The translations under genes and the position numbers were made by a program. The notes beneath the pieces were generated by a model. It was not told the DNA's origin and searched no databases. It saw nothing but the letters and a program-made list of their open reading frames with translations. From Amycolatopsis benzoatilytica AK 16/65 (GTDB lineage Bacteria > Actinomycetota > Actinomycetes > Mycobacteriales > Pseudonocardiaceae), in contig NZ_KB912942.1 in assembly GCF_000383915.1 (NCBI RefSeq), positions 4,679,039-4,743,038 of the forward strand: a stretch of 64,000 bases of DNA. The letters run 5' to 3'. This document shows, in pieces, positions 34,162 to 42,755 of this stretch; position 1 is the stretch's first letter, and each line of letters opens with the position of its first letter.

Positions 34162-34748
34162 CGAACACCTCGGCCCCGCCCGCTGCTATCCGGCAGCTCA
34201 CCACGCCGGATGCGCAGGCGTTGACCGGCCTAGTGTCGGCCTTCGACGACCTGCAGACTGTGCTGAGCTGTTGCGAGCGACTGGTCGCGGCACTAGCCCC
34301 CGAAGGCGAACGGGATGATCTGACGGTGGAATCGCTCTGGACGACCGCGTTGCTGTCCTATGCGCGGTGCTTCGCCAGCGGCCAGCTCAGCGAGGAGGAC
34401 GTCACCTCGATCAAGCTGCGCGGCGAAGTCCTGGCGTGGCACAAGGTCTTGCGGCAGCTCCGCAAGCACTACGCCGACCCCGTCCACAACCCGCGGGAAC
34501 AGGTCGCGGTCGGTGCCGCGCAGGACTCCCAGGGACACGCCGCCGGCATCGCCGTCACCTCCGCCCCGCGCGCCTCGTTGGACGACGCCACTGTCCGCCA
34601 GACGGGCGCGCTGGCCTACGAACTCAGCAGGATCGTGGAACGCCGCATCACCGAGCATCAGGAACGCCTGCGCAGCGCCGCAGGCGCCATGTCCGTTGCG
34701 GAGCTGGAGAAACTGCCGCTGATCGAAGTGTCCCCGGAGCAGCTCTGA
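34158..34748 (+). CDS. Conserved hypothetical protein
   Basis: 196 residues, mostly helical, with a stretch DLQTVLSCCERLVAAL near residues 32-47 and a long C-terminal helix (SRIVERRITEHQERL). No known motif is recognised. The start overlaps the stop of the regulator remnant, so it was once co-transcribed with it. Codon use is normal, so it may still be expressed. Function unknown. Confidence 0.65.
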   Translation: MTNTSAPPAAIRQLTTPDAQALTGLVSAFDDLQTVLSCCERLVAALAPEGERDDLTVESLWTTALLSYARCFASGQLSEEDVTSIKLRGEVLAWHKVLRQLRKHYADPVHNPREQVAVGAAQDSQGHAAGIAVTSAPRASLDDATVRQTGALAYELSRIVERRITEHQERLRSAAGAMSVAELEKLPLIEVSPEQL

Positions 34749-34788
34749 CCGCCAGCTGAAACCGGAACTCTCGGTGGCGCGGTGAAAC

Positions 34789-34850
34789 GCACGCGGGCAA
34801 GGATGTGCACGTCGTGCTGGACAACCTCTCGACTCACCCGACGCCGGAGA
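34789..34850 (+). mobile_element. IS630-type transposase fragment
   Basis: A short stretch reads HAGKDVHVVLDNLSTHPTPE, which matches the catalytic DDE region of IS630 transposases (DxHLxLDNxxTH). The frame degenerates at once after it, and no terminal repeats were found. It marks an old insertion in the decay zone. Confidence 0.55.
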
Positions 34851-35040
34851 TCATCTCGTCGCCCGGCGGCAGACTCCGCCCGCGACAAGCGATTCGCACC
34901 TGCCCGCAGAGAAAACGGGAGCCGGTTCCCGCTGACCGCACGCTCTGCCGCGCAGATGCGCTTTCGGCTGCGATGGGGCATTACTTCCATCGCAGCCGAT
35001 GCCGTTTACGCTGCGGCGTCCCAGAGGTGCAGGAACGACG

Positions 35041-35240
35041 CTCCACTCCGAACCCACCAGTACGACCGCGATGATCGGCCACGAGCTGGGCGAGCACGTC
35101 GCCCGGAATCCAAGATGCCTTCCGTGATCACGTGCAGGTCCGCGTCGAGCGCGTACCGGGCCACGGTCGCCAGCAGCCCGACGTTCACGCCGCCCGGCAC
35201 GTCCGCCCCTCTGCTGGCAATGACGCTCCGCGAGCCTGCT
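35041..35240 (-). pseudogene. Fragment of a P-loop kinase-like gene, frameshifted
   Basis: On the minus strand one frame reads PGGVNVGLLATVARYALD followed by HVITEGILDSG, and the next frame continues DVLAQLVADHRGRT. This order resembles actinobacterial zeta-toxin-like or AAA kinases (VVxEGIL, then LxxDHRG). The P-loop and C-terminus are absent and a frameshift splits the fragment. Only the middle of the gene remains. The bases between it and 34850 show nothing recognisable. Confidence 0.5.
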
Positions 35241-35262
35241 CCCCTGCCCCGAGTGTGGCAGT

Positions 35263-36699
35263 ATGCTTAGCGTGGCTATCGATCTTCCTGGTGGGCACCA
35301 AAGCGCGACCGGGCCTCCCGAAGCCGCTGACACGCCGGTGTTCGCCGAACACGCGGCCCGGGTCTCGCGGCTTCGGTCACAGCTGGCCAGGATCGCCCCG
35401 CACGACCGGGTTCGGCTGGCGAAACGGACGTCGAATCTCTTCCGGTCCCGGGCCGCTACGAAGACGCCGGGGCTGGACGTTTCGGATTTCACCCACGTGC
35501 TGCGGGTCGACCCGCTGACCCGGACCGCCGAGGTCGAAGGCATGGTGACTTACGAGCACCTGGTCGACGCGACCCTGCCCTACGGCCTGATGCCGCTCGT
35601 CGTGCCGCAGCTGAAGACGATCACCCTCGGCGGCGCGGTCACCGGGCTGGGCATCGAATCCTCGTCGTTCCGCAACGGCATGCCGCACGAGTCGGTGCTG
35701 GAGATGGAGCTGCTCACCGGGGACGGCCGGGTCGTCGTGGCCCGGCCGGACAACGAGCACCGCGAACTCTTCCACGGCTTCCCCAACTCCTACGGCACCC
35801 TCGGCTACGCGCTCCGGCTGCGGATCCAGCTGGAACCGGTCAAACCGTACGTTCGGCTCCGGCACCTCCGGTACCGAGACGCACGCGCGTATTTCGCCGG
35901 CCTCGCCGCCGTCTGCGAAACCCGAACCCACGACGGGGAGCTGGTGGACTTCGTCGACGGCACGGTGTTCGGCCCGGACGAGCTCTACCTGACCGTGGGC
36001 ACCTTCACCGACACTGCGCCGGCGACGAGCGACTACACGTGGCTCCAGATTTATTACCAGTCGATCCGGCGCCGGTCGACCGACTACCTCTCCGTTCGCG
36101 ACTACCTGTGGCGTTGGGACACCGACTGGTTCTGGTGTTCCCGGGCGTTCGGGGTGCAGCACCGGCTGCCGCGGTTGCTGCTCGGCCGTCGGCTGCTGCG
36201 TTCGTCGGTCTACTGGAAGATCGTCGCGTTCGAGCGTCGGTTCCAGATCGCCGCCCGGCTGTTGCGGCTGCGGGGCTTGCCGCCCGAAGAGACGATCGTG
36301 CAAGACATCGAGGTGCCGCTCGCGCGGGCGGCCGAGTTCCTCGACTTCTTCGAGCGCGAGATCCGGATCAGCCCGGTGTGGGTCTGCCCGATCCGGCCAC
36401 GGCCCGGCGGAGCGCGCTGGCCGTTGTACGAGCTCGATTCCGGAACGCTCTATGTCAACTTCGGGTTCTGGTCTGCCGTGCCGCTCGCGCCCGGCGAGGA
36501 TGACAGTGTGCACAACCGCATGATCGAAGCCGAGGTGACGAAGCTCGGCGGGCGCAAGTCGCTGTATTCCGACAGCTTCTACCCGGAAGACGAGTTCTGG
36601 CGGCTGTACAACGGCACCGCCTTCCGGAAGCTCAAGGGCGACTACGACCCGGAGGGACGGCTGCTCGACCTGTACGAGAAATGCGTCCGCCGTCGGTGA
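35263..36699 (+). CDS. tmsA: FAD-dependent oxidoreductase of 10-methyl fatty acid synthesis
   Basis: 478 residues with an FAD-binding type 4 (PCMH) domain (about 70-210, including VVPQLKTITLGGAVTGLGIES) and a large C-terminal domain resembling DHCR24-like reductases. The gene is followed after 28 bases by a cyclopropane synthase-like methyltransferase. That pair makes tuberculostearic-type 10-methyl fatty acids in actinobacteria: TmsB adds a methylene to oleoyl-phospholipid and TmsA reduces it. ATG 35263 lacks a strong ribosome-binding site and GTG 35272 is an alternative. No tmsC gene is adjacent. Confidence 0.85.
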   Translation: MLSVAIDLPGGHQSATGPPEAADTPVFAEHAARVSRLRSQLARIAPHDRVRLAKRTSNLFRSRAATKTPGLDVSDFTHVLRVDPLTRTAEVEGMVTYEHLVDATLPYGLMPLVVPQLKTITLGGAVTGLGIESSSFRNGMPHESVLEMELLTGDGRVVVARPDNEHRELFHGFPNSYGTLGYALRLRIQLEPVKPYVRLRHLRYRDARAYFAGLAAVCETRTHDGELVDFVDGTVFGPDELYLTVGTFTDTAPATSDYTWLQIYYQSIRRRSTDYLSVRDYLWRWDTDWFWCSRAFGVQHRLPRLLLGRRLLRSSVYWKIVAFERRFQIAARLLRLRGLPPEETIVQDIEVPLARAAEFLDFFEREIRISPVWVCPIRPRPGGARWPLYELDSGTLYVNFGFWSAVPLAPGEDDSVHNRMIEAEVTKLGGRKSLYSDSFYPEDEFWRLYNGTAFRKLKGDYDPEGRLLDLYEKCVRRR

Positions 36700-36727
36700 C
36701 TGTTCGGCCGCGTGAAGAGAGACGAGC

Positions 36728-37993
36728 ATGAGCAAGGCAACGAAATCTGTCGGCGAAGTGTTCGAGCGAGTGCTCGGGCCGACCGCAGCGGTGTCGATCA
36801 CCGCCTATGACGGCAGCAGTGCCGGACCGGCCGACGCGCCGGTGGCGATCCGGGTGTGCTCGCCGCTCGCGCTGGACTACCTCATGTCCTCGCCCGGCGA
36901 CCTCGGTCTGGCGCGCGCCTACGTCTCCGGCGCCCTGGAGGTCACCGGCGACTTGTATGCCGCGCTGCGCACCCTTGCCGCCCACGTCGACCAGCTCCGC
37001 CCAGCGGACCGGCTTTGGCTGCTGCGCGCCCTCGGGCCCCGGCACCTGCGCCGGGTCCGGCCGCCGGCCGAGGAACTGCCCGGGCGGGCGCAGCGGACCC
37101 TGTCGGGACTCCGGCATTCCCGGGCCCGCGACAGCGAGGCGATCTCCCGGCACTACGACGTCTCCAATCGGTTCTACGAGCTGATCCTCGGCCCATCGAT
37201 GGCCTACACCTGCGCCGTCTACCCGGCCGCCGGCAGTTCGCTGGAGGAGGCACAGGCGCACAAGTTCGACCTCGTGTGCCGCAAACTGGGCCTTGAACCG
37301 GGCATGCGGCTGCTCGACGTCGGGTGCGGCTGGGGCGGAATGGTCAAGCACGCGGTCCGGCACTACGGCGTGCAGGCCCTCGGCGTCACGCTGTCCCAGG
37401 AACAGGCGCGCTGGGCGCAGAAGGACATCGTGGCCAACGGTCTGGCGGATCGGGCCGAGATCCGATATCTGGACTACCGGGACGTCGCCGAGTCCGGGTT
37501 CGACGCGATCTCGTCGATCGGCCTCACCGAGCATATCGGCGCCCGCAACGTGCCGGCGTACTTCCGCTTCCTGGCGAGCCGGCTCAAGCCGCGCGGCCGG
37601 TTGCTCAACCACTGCATCACCAACCCGGACACGGGCGTGCCCCACCGCTCCGGCGGCTTCATCGACCGGTACGTCTTCCCGGACGGCGAACTGGAGGCGC
37701 CCGGCGAGATCATCACGGCCATGCACGACAGCGGACTGGAGGTCCGGCACTCGGAAAATCTGCGCGAGCACTATGCCGCCACCCTGGCCGGCTGGTGCGC
37801 GAACCTGGAAACGCACCGGGACGCAGCCGTCGCGGAGGCCGGCGCGGGCCGCACCCGCGTGTGGGCCCTGTACCTGGCGGCCTGCCGGCTGGCCTTCGAA
37901 CGCCGCGAGATCGAGCTGCACCAGGTATTAGGCGTCAAGACCGGCGAGGACGGCGCGGCGGGGATGCCGCTGCGCCCGGACTGGGGAGTGTGA
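36728..37993 (+). CDS. tmsB: SAM-dependent fatty-acyl-phospholipid methyltransferase (CFA-like)
   Basis: 421 residues. The SAM motif is LLDVGCGWGG (about 196-205), and the ISRHYDVSNRFY segment near 140-155 is characteristic of cyclopropane fatty acid synthases. With tmsA upstream it should methylate the C9-C10 double bond of oleoyl chains in membrane phospholipids, giving a 10-methylene chain. It could also be a cyclopropane synthase, but the tmsA neighbour argues for the 10-methyl route. Confidence 0.88.
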   Translation: MSKATKSVGEVFERVLGPTAAVSITAYDGSSAGPADAPVAIRVCSPLALDYLMSSPGDLGLARAYVSGALEVTGDLYAALRTLAAHVDQLRPADRLWLLRALGPRHLRRVRPPAEELPGRAQRTLSGLRHSRARDSEAISRHYDVSNRFYELILGPSMAYTCAVYPAAGSSLEEAQAHKFDLVCRKLGLEPGMRLLDVGCGWGGMVKHAVRHYGVQALGVTLSQEQARWAQKDIVANGLADRAEIRYLDYRDVAESGFDAISSIGLTEHIGARNVPAYFRFLASRLKPRGRLLNHCITNPDTGVPHRSGGFIDRYVFPDGELEAPGEIITAMHDSGLEVRHSENLREHYAATLAGWCANLETHRDAAVAEAGAGRTRVWALYLAACRLAFERREIELHQVLGVKTGEDGAAGMPLRPDWGV

Positions 37994-38127
37994 GCCCCGG
38001 CGGCAGCGAGGCCTCCGCCGCGCGCCCTCCCGGGATACCGGGCACGACTTCGACCCGGGGCGAACTCCCGGCCACGCCTATACGACGCGTGCGCGCCCAT
38101 GATCGCATCCGCTCGACGACCGTCTGA

Positions 38128-39435
38128 TCAGGGCGCGCTGGAAGCGTCGGGCTCGGGCCGGGATTCGACCGATGAGGGAACCGACAGGGACTCCCGGTTG
38201 TTCAATCGGTCGATTTCTGACCCGGTGGTGAGCTTGTAATCGTCGGCGATTCCTTCAAGCTCCTGCCGGGTCATGACGTCGAGAATGTCGTTGAATCCGT
38301 CGGGTGCTCGCTCCTCCACGAGGTCCTGACAGCGGTGCGGGCCCGCCTTCCGGTTCGACTGTGCGATCGCGGCCGTCGCGGGGCGGCGTTGGCTGTCGTA
38401 GGCGGAGAGAGCCGACTCGATCGTTTGCCGCGACGCGAGTTCGCGGGCCAGCACGCGCGCATCGAGGATCGCCTGGGATGCGCCGTTGCCACCAACCGGA
38501 TGCATCGGGTGCGCGGCATCGCCGAGGAGAGTTGTGCGTCCGAAGTTCCAGGAGGGAAGAGGGTCCTTGTCCACCATCGGGTACTGGTAGATCACGTCGG
38601 CATCGCGAATGAGCTGGACGACGTCAAGAAAGTCGAAGGTGAAGTCGGCGAAAGTCTCGACGACTCGCTCTCGCTCCGCGAGATTTGTCCAGTCCTGCGG
38701 CGGCATCCCGGAGGTCGACACCTGGCAGGTCGCGACCCAGTTGATCAATGATCCGTTCCGTTGGTCCGGCACAAGAGAGATCGGGTAGACCACGGTGCGC
38801 CGTTTGCTCGAGCCGATGTTCACCATCGAGCGGCCGGACAGAAACGGCGCCGCCTGGCTCACGCCTCGCCACATGAGCACGCCGTTCCAGCGAAGCGGAT
38901 CGCCTTTCGGGTAGAGGGCGTTTCGAACCGTGGAATGGATACCGTCGCAACCCACCAGAAGGTCGGCCTCAGCTCGCGCGGCAACTCCCGCGGCGTCCCG
39001 CCCGATGAACTCGGCCCAGATGCCACCGTCATCGCGGTTGCCGAAACGGGAGAGCTGGTGGTTCGTGTGGATTCGGCCGGGGCCAAGCCGCTTGAGCACG
39101 GCCCGGTGCAGCACGCCGAGCAGTTCGCCTCGATGGATCGAAAGCTGTGGCCACCGGTAACCGGCGGCGATCCCCAGCGGCTCGCGCCAAATCTGCTGAC
39201 CGTGTCTCGAGTAGTAGGTGTAGTCCGCGGTCGGCACACCGATTCGCGAGAGTTCGTCCTGGAGACCGAGCTCCGCGAGCTCCCTGACCGCGTGGGGCAG
39301 GACGTTGATCCCTACGCCCAGCTCGCGAACAGCCGGAGCCGACTCGTAGACGTCGATGTCCGCCAGGCCGGCCGCGCACAGCGAGAGGGCCAGGCTCATG
39401 CCGCCGATGCCGCCCCCGACGATCACGACCTTCAC
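38128..39435 (-). CDS. FAD-dependent monooxygenase (PhzS-like aromatic hydroxylase group)
   Basis: 435 residues from GTG 39435. The Rossmann motif VVIVGGGIGGMSLAL is at residues 3-17, a DG motif at VGCDGIHS near 160, and the GD motif at LLGDAAHPMHPVGGNG near 305. The sequence resembles flavin hydroxylases such as the PhzS or 2-octaprenylphenol groups. It should use NAD(P)H and oxygen. It follows a toroid-fold protein gene by 118 bases on the same strand. The substrate is unknown. Confidence 0.85.
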   Translation of the reverse strand: MKVVIVGGGIGGMSLALSLCAAGLADIDVYESAPAVRELGVGINVLPHAVRELAELGLQDELSRIGVPTADYTYYSRHGQQIWREPLGIAAGYRWPQLSIHRGELLGVLHRAVLKRLGPGRIHTNHQLSRFGNRDDGGIWAEFIGRDAAGVAARAEADLLVGCDGIHSTVRNALYPKGDPLRWNGVLMWRGVSQAAPFLSGRSMVNIGSSKRRTVVYPISLVPDQRNGSLINWVATCQVSTSGMPPQDWTNLAERERVVETFADFTFDFLDVVQLIRDADVIYQYPMVDKDPLPSWNFGRTTLLGDAAHPMHPVGGNGASQAILDARVLARELASRQTIESALSAYDSQRRPATAAIAQSNRKAGPHRCQDLVEERAPDGFNDILDVMTRQELEGIADDYKLTTGSEIDRLNNRESLSVPSSVESRPEPDASSAP

Positions 39436-39553
39436 GATGTGTCCTTCCTGCCTGCCGCGCGTGCGGCCTGCTGCGAGCAGACACCTTGCCTTGAGGTCGC
39501 CCCGACCGAGGCACGCGTTACGCCTCCCGGGTCGGCAACGAGACGCCGGGGTA

Positions 39554-40528
39554 CTACGTGCCCAGGTTCCGCTGAATCTCCAGCCAGCGATCGGTCGCCA
39601 GCGCGCTGGGCTTTCCCCTGCGAGCGAACCGGAAGCTCTGCCAGGCGCGTGGCGGTGCGTCCACGACGACGCCGTCGTGGTTGGTGTGGGTGCGGAGCTG
39701 TTCGAGTGCATCGACGAAACGCTGGTCGGCTCGGGCGCGCCGGTAGTGGGACAGCACGTAGACGTAGTAGAAGAGGTTGTAGCGCCAGAAAGGGTACTCG
39801 ACCTTCGCGAAGCGACTGCCGATGCCGAACGCGCACGGCCCCAGCGGAATCCGCGTCTCCCAGTGGCGCAGCAGAGAGTCGACTCCCTTGCCGAGAACCT
39901 CCTCGTCCTCGGCCGTGTTGCGACGGAAGCGAAACGCGTCGAGAACGAAAAGAGTGGCACCGGGATTGCTCGCGTCGGTCTCGGGCGAGTTGCCCAGCCG
40001 GACCGTCGGGCAACGCCAGCCGCCGTCGTTGCACCGGCCGTCGAGCAGCCACCGGTACCCGGCTTCCGCGCGCGCGTCGCCGGCGAGCCCGAGTCGCGCT
40101 AGTCCGGCGAGCGCCTGCCCGGTGATACAGGCGAGCTTGCCGCTGGTCGGCGAGTACCGGAAAGCGCCGTCCTCGGCCTGGTTCTGGAACAGCAGGTCAA
40201 CGGCCCCGGCGAGCACCGGGTCGCTCTCGGCAGTGCCGCCGAGCTCGCCGAGGACGTTCAGCACGAGCAACATCGAGAACCCGGCCGGAGCGTGCAGGTT
40301 CCCGTCCGCACGGGACCAGAACGGCCCGCCGTTCACGTGCTCCTGGTCGATGATCGACCGGATCTCTTCCGTCCACGACACCGGGTCCGTCACCACCTCG
40401 TGCTCCCGCCGGCTTGGGGCGAGTATGCCAGTGAGGCCCTTGCCGAGCACCGCATCGATCGTCGTATCGCTCAAGCGGCCGCTGGATTCCATCCGGCCGT
40501 GCTGAGGCGACGCATGCGCGCCAACCAC
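39554..40528 (-). CDS. Alpha-toroid protein with prenyltransferase/squalene-cyclase-like repeats
   Basis: 324 residues. Two QW-like motifs are visible, QNQAEDGAFRY (115-125) and CNDGGWRC (166-173), in an all-helical protein. This points to the (alpha/alpha)6 toroid of terpene cyclases and prenyltransferases. There is no DXDD motif, so class II cyclase chemistry is doubtful. GTG 40528 and ATG 40492 are both possible starts, neither with a good ribosome-binding site. It lies upstream of a flavin monooxygenase, so the two may form a small pathway. Function unknown. Confidence 0.65.
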   Translation of the reverse strand: MVGAHASPQHGRMESSGRLSDTTIDAVLGKGLTGILAPSRREHEVVTDPVSWTEEIRSIIDQEHVNGGPFWSRADGNLHAPAGFSMLLVLNVLGELGGTAESDPVLAGAVDLLFQNQAEDGAFRYSPTSGKLACITGQALAGLARLGLAGDARAEAGYRWLLDGRCNDGGWRCPTVRLGNSPETDASNPGATLFVLDAFRFRRNTAEDEEVLGKGVDSLLRHWETRIPLGPCAFGIGSRFAKVEYPFWRYNLFYYVYVLSHYRRARADQRFVDALEQLRTHTNHDGVVVDAPPRAWQSFRFARRGKPSALATDRWLEIQRNLGT

Positions 40529-40644
40529 ACTTTGCCGACATTGCGCACCTTCCAGGCAAGCACCTGGCCGACGCGGAAGACCGAAGACGAGAAGTTTTCA
40601 TCTTCAATTCACCATGGCGGCAAGGCCTGCGGCGCATGATCGTT

Positions 40645-40672
40645 CGTGGCTTGATCGGGTGATCAAGCCACG
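40645..40672. promoter_or_regulatory. Perfect 12-bp inverted repeat between divergent genes
   Basis: Arms CGTGGCTTGATC and GATCAAGCCACG around GGGT. It lies 63 bases upstream of the ribonuclease gene and 117 bases upstream of the toroid gene. Divergent genes need no terminator here, so an operator or an RNA leader structure is more likely. Confidence 0.45.
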
Positions 40673-40734
40673 GCAGCGCACCTCTCGGAGCGTTGGCGTT
40701 TCGTCGATATCGCGCGGGAAGGGTTAGCACCGTC

Positions 40735-41121
40735 ATGAGGAAGCGCATCGCCGCCCTGCTCTTGCCGGCCGTCGTCGGCCTCGGCCTGGCCATGGGCACC
40801 GCCCCGGCTCAAGCCAGCACGTACGGCTCCTGCACCATTTCGGGCTGCTCCGACGCCTACACCGCCGAGCAGACCTGGAACTCGCTGGGCGATCCGACCA
40901 GTCGCGGCTGGTACGACCTGCCCGACGGCAGCTGTTCCTTTGCCGGCGGCCAGTACTACAACAACGACGGTCAACTGCCATCCGGAGACACCTACTACGA
41001 GTACGACGTCTACGAACGTTCCTGCGGTGCGCATCGCGACGCCTACCGCATCATTCACGACATTTCCGCCGACACGTGGTACTACTCGCCGGACCACTAC
41101 TCCGACTTCTACCTGATGTAG
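40735..41121 (+). CDS. Secreted guanyl-specific ribonuclease, RNase Sa/barnase-like
   Basis: 128 residues from ATG 40735; an upstream ATG at 40693 would add 14 residues before the signal. A signal peptide (about 1-27, ending APAQAS) leads to a small domain like RNase Sa of Streptomyces. The likely catalytic residues are Glu89 (YYEYD), Arg101/Arg105 (HRDAYRII) and His121 (SPDHYSDF), the same order as in RNase Sa. It should cut single-stranded RNA after G outside the cell. No barstar-like inhibitor is encoded next to it. Confidence 0.8.
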   Translation: MRKRIAALLLPAVVGLGLAMGTAPAQASTYGSCTISGCSDAYTAEQTWNSLGDPTSRGWYDLPDGSCSFAGGQYYNNDGQLPSGDTYYEYDVYERSCGAHRDAYRIIHDISADTWYYSPDHYSDFYLM

Positions 41122-41136
41122 CTTCCGCGCCCGCAC

Positions 41137-41173
41137 GCGGTGCCCGTCCCAACACGTCACGGGCGGGCACCGC
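41137..41173. terminator. Terminator-like hairpin after the ribonuclease gene
   Basis: A 10-base stem GCGGTGCCCG (41137-41146) pairs with CGGGCACCGC (41164-41173), loop 17 bases, starting 16 bases after the stop. It sits between convergent genes and could stop transcription from both sides. No T-run. Confidence 0.5.
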
Positions 41174-41260
41174 CGACAAATGCGCGCGATGGCGACGCGC
41201 ATCGGAGCCGACCACATCGCCCACCGTCCGCTTCGGACAGTGCCCGCCACGCTGCTGTTC

Positions 41261-41956
41261 TCAATGCCCGCGTGCGATCCCTTCCGACAGGCGCGGCACC
41301 TCGTCGCCGATCGTCGTGGCGAGCGGCCGCAGGATGAGGGGCGCATCAGTGGCGAGCTGAACGTCCTCGGCCGTTACCCCAGGAGCGGTCTCGATCAGCC
41401 GGAGCCCGTCCGGCGCGACGTCGATGACGGCCAGGTCCGTGATGATGCGATCGACAACGCCGCGCCCGGTGAGGGGCAGCGTGTTCTCCCGCAGGATCTT
41501 CGGTGATCCGTCGCGAGCCCGGTGCTCCATCAACACGATCACCCGGCCAGCGCCGTGGACCAGGTCCATGGCGCCGCCCATGCCCTTGATCAGCTTGCCC
41601 GGAACGACCCAGTTGCTCAGGTCGCCGCGTTCGCTGACCTGCATGCCGCCGAGGATCGCGACGGCGATCTTGCCGCTGCGGATCATGCCGAAGCTCAAGG
41701 CGGAGTCGAAGAAGCTCGCGCCAGGCAGGGTGGTGACCGTCTCCTTGCCGGCATTGATGAGGTCGGGATCCTCTTCGCCCTCAACGGGATAGTCCCCGAA
41801 TCCGAGGATGCCGTTCTCGGACTGGAGCACGATCTGCACACCGTCCGGAACGTGCGCCGGGACGAGGGTCGGCAGGCCGATGCCCAGGTTGACGTAATCG
41901 CCGTCGCGCAGTTCCCGCGCGGCCCGTGCGGCGAGTTCGTCGCGAGTCCATGCCAT
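41261..41956 (-). CDS. 3-oxoacid CoA-transferase, subunit B
   Basis: 231 residues from ATG 41956. The catalytic Glu47 is in LQSENGILG. This is the SCOT/acetoacetate CoA-transferase beta chain. It is directly after the alpha chain gene and downstream of a ketone carboxylase. It should transfer CoA (from succinyl- or acetyl-CoA) to the 3-oxoacid made by the carboxylase. An ATG nine residues upstream would overlap the alpha gene. Confidence 0.9.
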   Translation of the reverse strand: MAWTRDELAARAARELRDGDYVNLGIGLPTLVPAHVPDGVQIVLQSENGILGFGDYPVEGEEDPDLINAGKETVTTLPGASFFDSALSFGMIRSGKIAVAILGGMQVSERGDLSNWVVPGKLIKGMGGAMDLVHGAGRVIVLMEHRARDGSPKILRENTLPLTGRGVVDRIITDLAVIDVAPDGLRLIETAPGVTAEDVQLATDAPLILRPLATTIGDEVPRLSEGIARGH

Positions 41957-41957
41957 T

Positions 41958-42743
41958 TCAAACCCCTGCCTGCGGCTGAACACGCACGGTGCGCCGCTCG
42001 ATTCCCTTGCGCGCCGCCTCGGCCGCGGACAGCGGCAGGACGTGCTGCACGAACGCGCCGGGCAGGTGAATCTCGTCGGGCTCCAGCCCGCCGGCCTCGA
42101 CGAGGTGCTCGACCTCGGCGATCGTCACCTTCGCTGCCATCGCGCACAATGGATTGAAGTTGCGCGCGGCCCGGCGGAACACCAGGTTGCCGTGCCGGTC
42201 GCCTTTGTACGCGCGCACAAACGCCACGTCGGGGCGCAGCGCCTCTTCCCGGACGAACTCGCGTTCGTTCCCGTCCCAGGCGAACGTCTCAGTCGGCTTG
42301 GCGGCCGAGGCCAGCGCGACGGCGCCATCGGCCGAGTAGCGGATCGGCAGGCCGCCGGTGGCGACCTGGGTGCCGACTCCGCTGCGCGTGTAGAACGCCG
42401 CGATGCCGGTGCCGCCGGCCCGCAGCCGCTCCGCGAGCGTGCCCTGCGGGTTCAGCTCGATCTCGACCTCGCCGGCCAGGTACTGGCGTTCGAGTTCCTT
42501 GTTCTCGCCCACGTAAGACGCGATCAGGCGGCGAATCTGGCGATTCTCCAGCAAAAGCGAATTGCCGACGCCGACAGTTCCGCAGTTGTTCGAGACAACG
42601 GTGAGATCGCGGCTGCCGCGTTCGGCGAGCGCCTGCAACAGGACGGCTGGGATGCCGCAGATGCCGAACCCGCCGCTGGCAAGCATCATCGAATCCTGGA
42701 CCGCGCGTACGGCCTCGGCCGCGGTGTCCACGGTCTTGTCCAT
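41958..42743 (-). CDS. 3-oxoacid CoA-transferase, subunit A
   Basis: 261 residues, with GGFGICGIP near 24-32 and SNNCGTVG, typical of the SCOT alpha chain. It starts 12 bases after the stop of the epsilon-like gene. Together with subunit B it activates a beta-keto acid such as acetoacetate or benzoylacetate. Position at the end of the carboxylase operon supports this role. Confidence 0.9.
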   Translation of the reverse strand: MDKTVDTAAEAVRAVQDSMMLASGGFGICGIPAVLLQALAERGSRDLTVVSNNCGTVGVGNSLLLENRQIRRLIASYVGENKELERQYLAGEVEIELNPQGTLAERLRAGGTGIAAFYTRSGVGTQVATGGLPIRYSADGAVALASAAKPTETFAWDGNEREFVREEALRPDVAFVRAYKGDRHGNLVFRRAARNFNPLCAMAAKVTIAEVEHLVEAGGLEPDEIHLPGAFVQHVLPLSAAEAARKGIERRTVRVQPQAGV

Positions 42744-42755
42744 CGGGTCGCCTCC

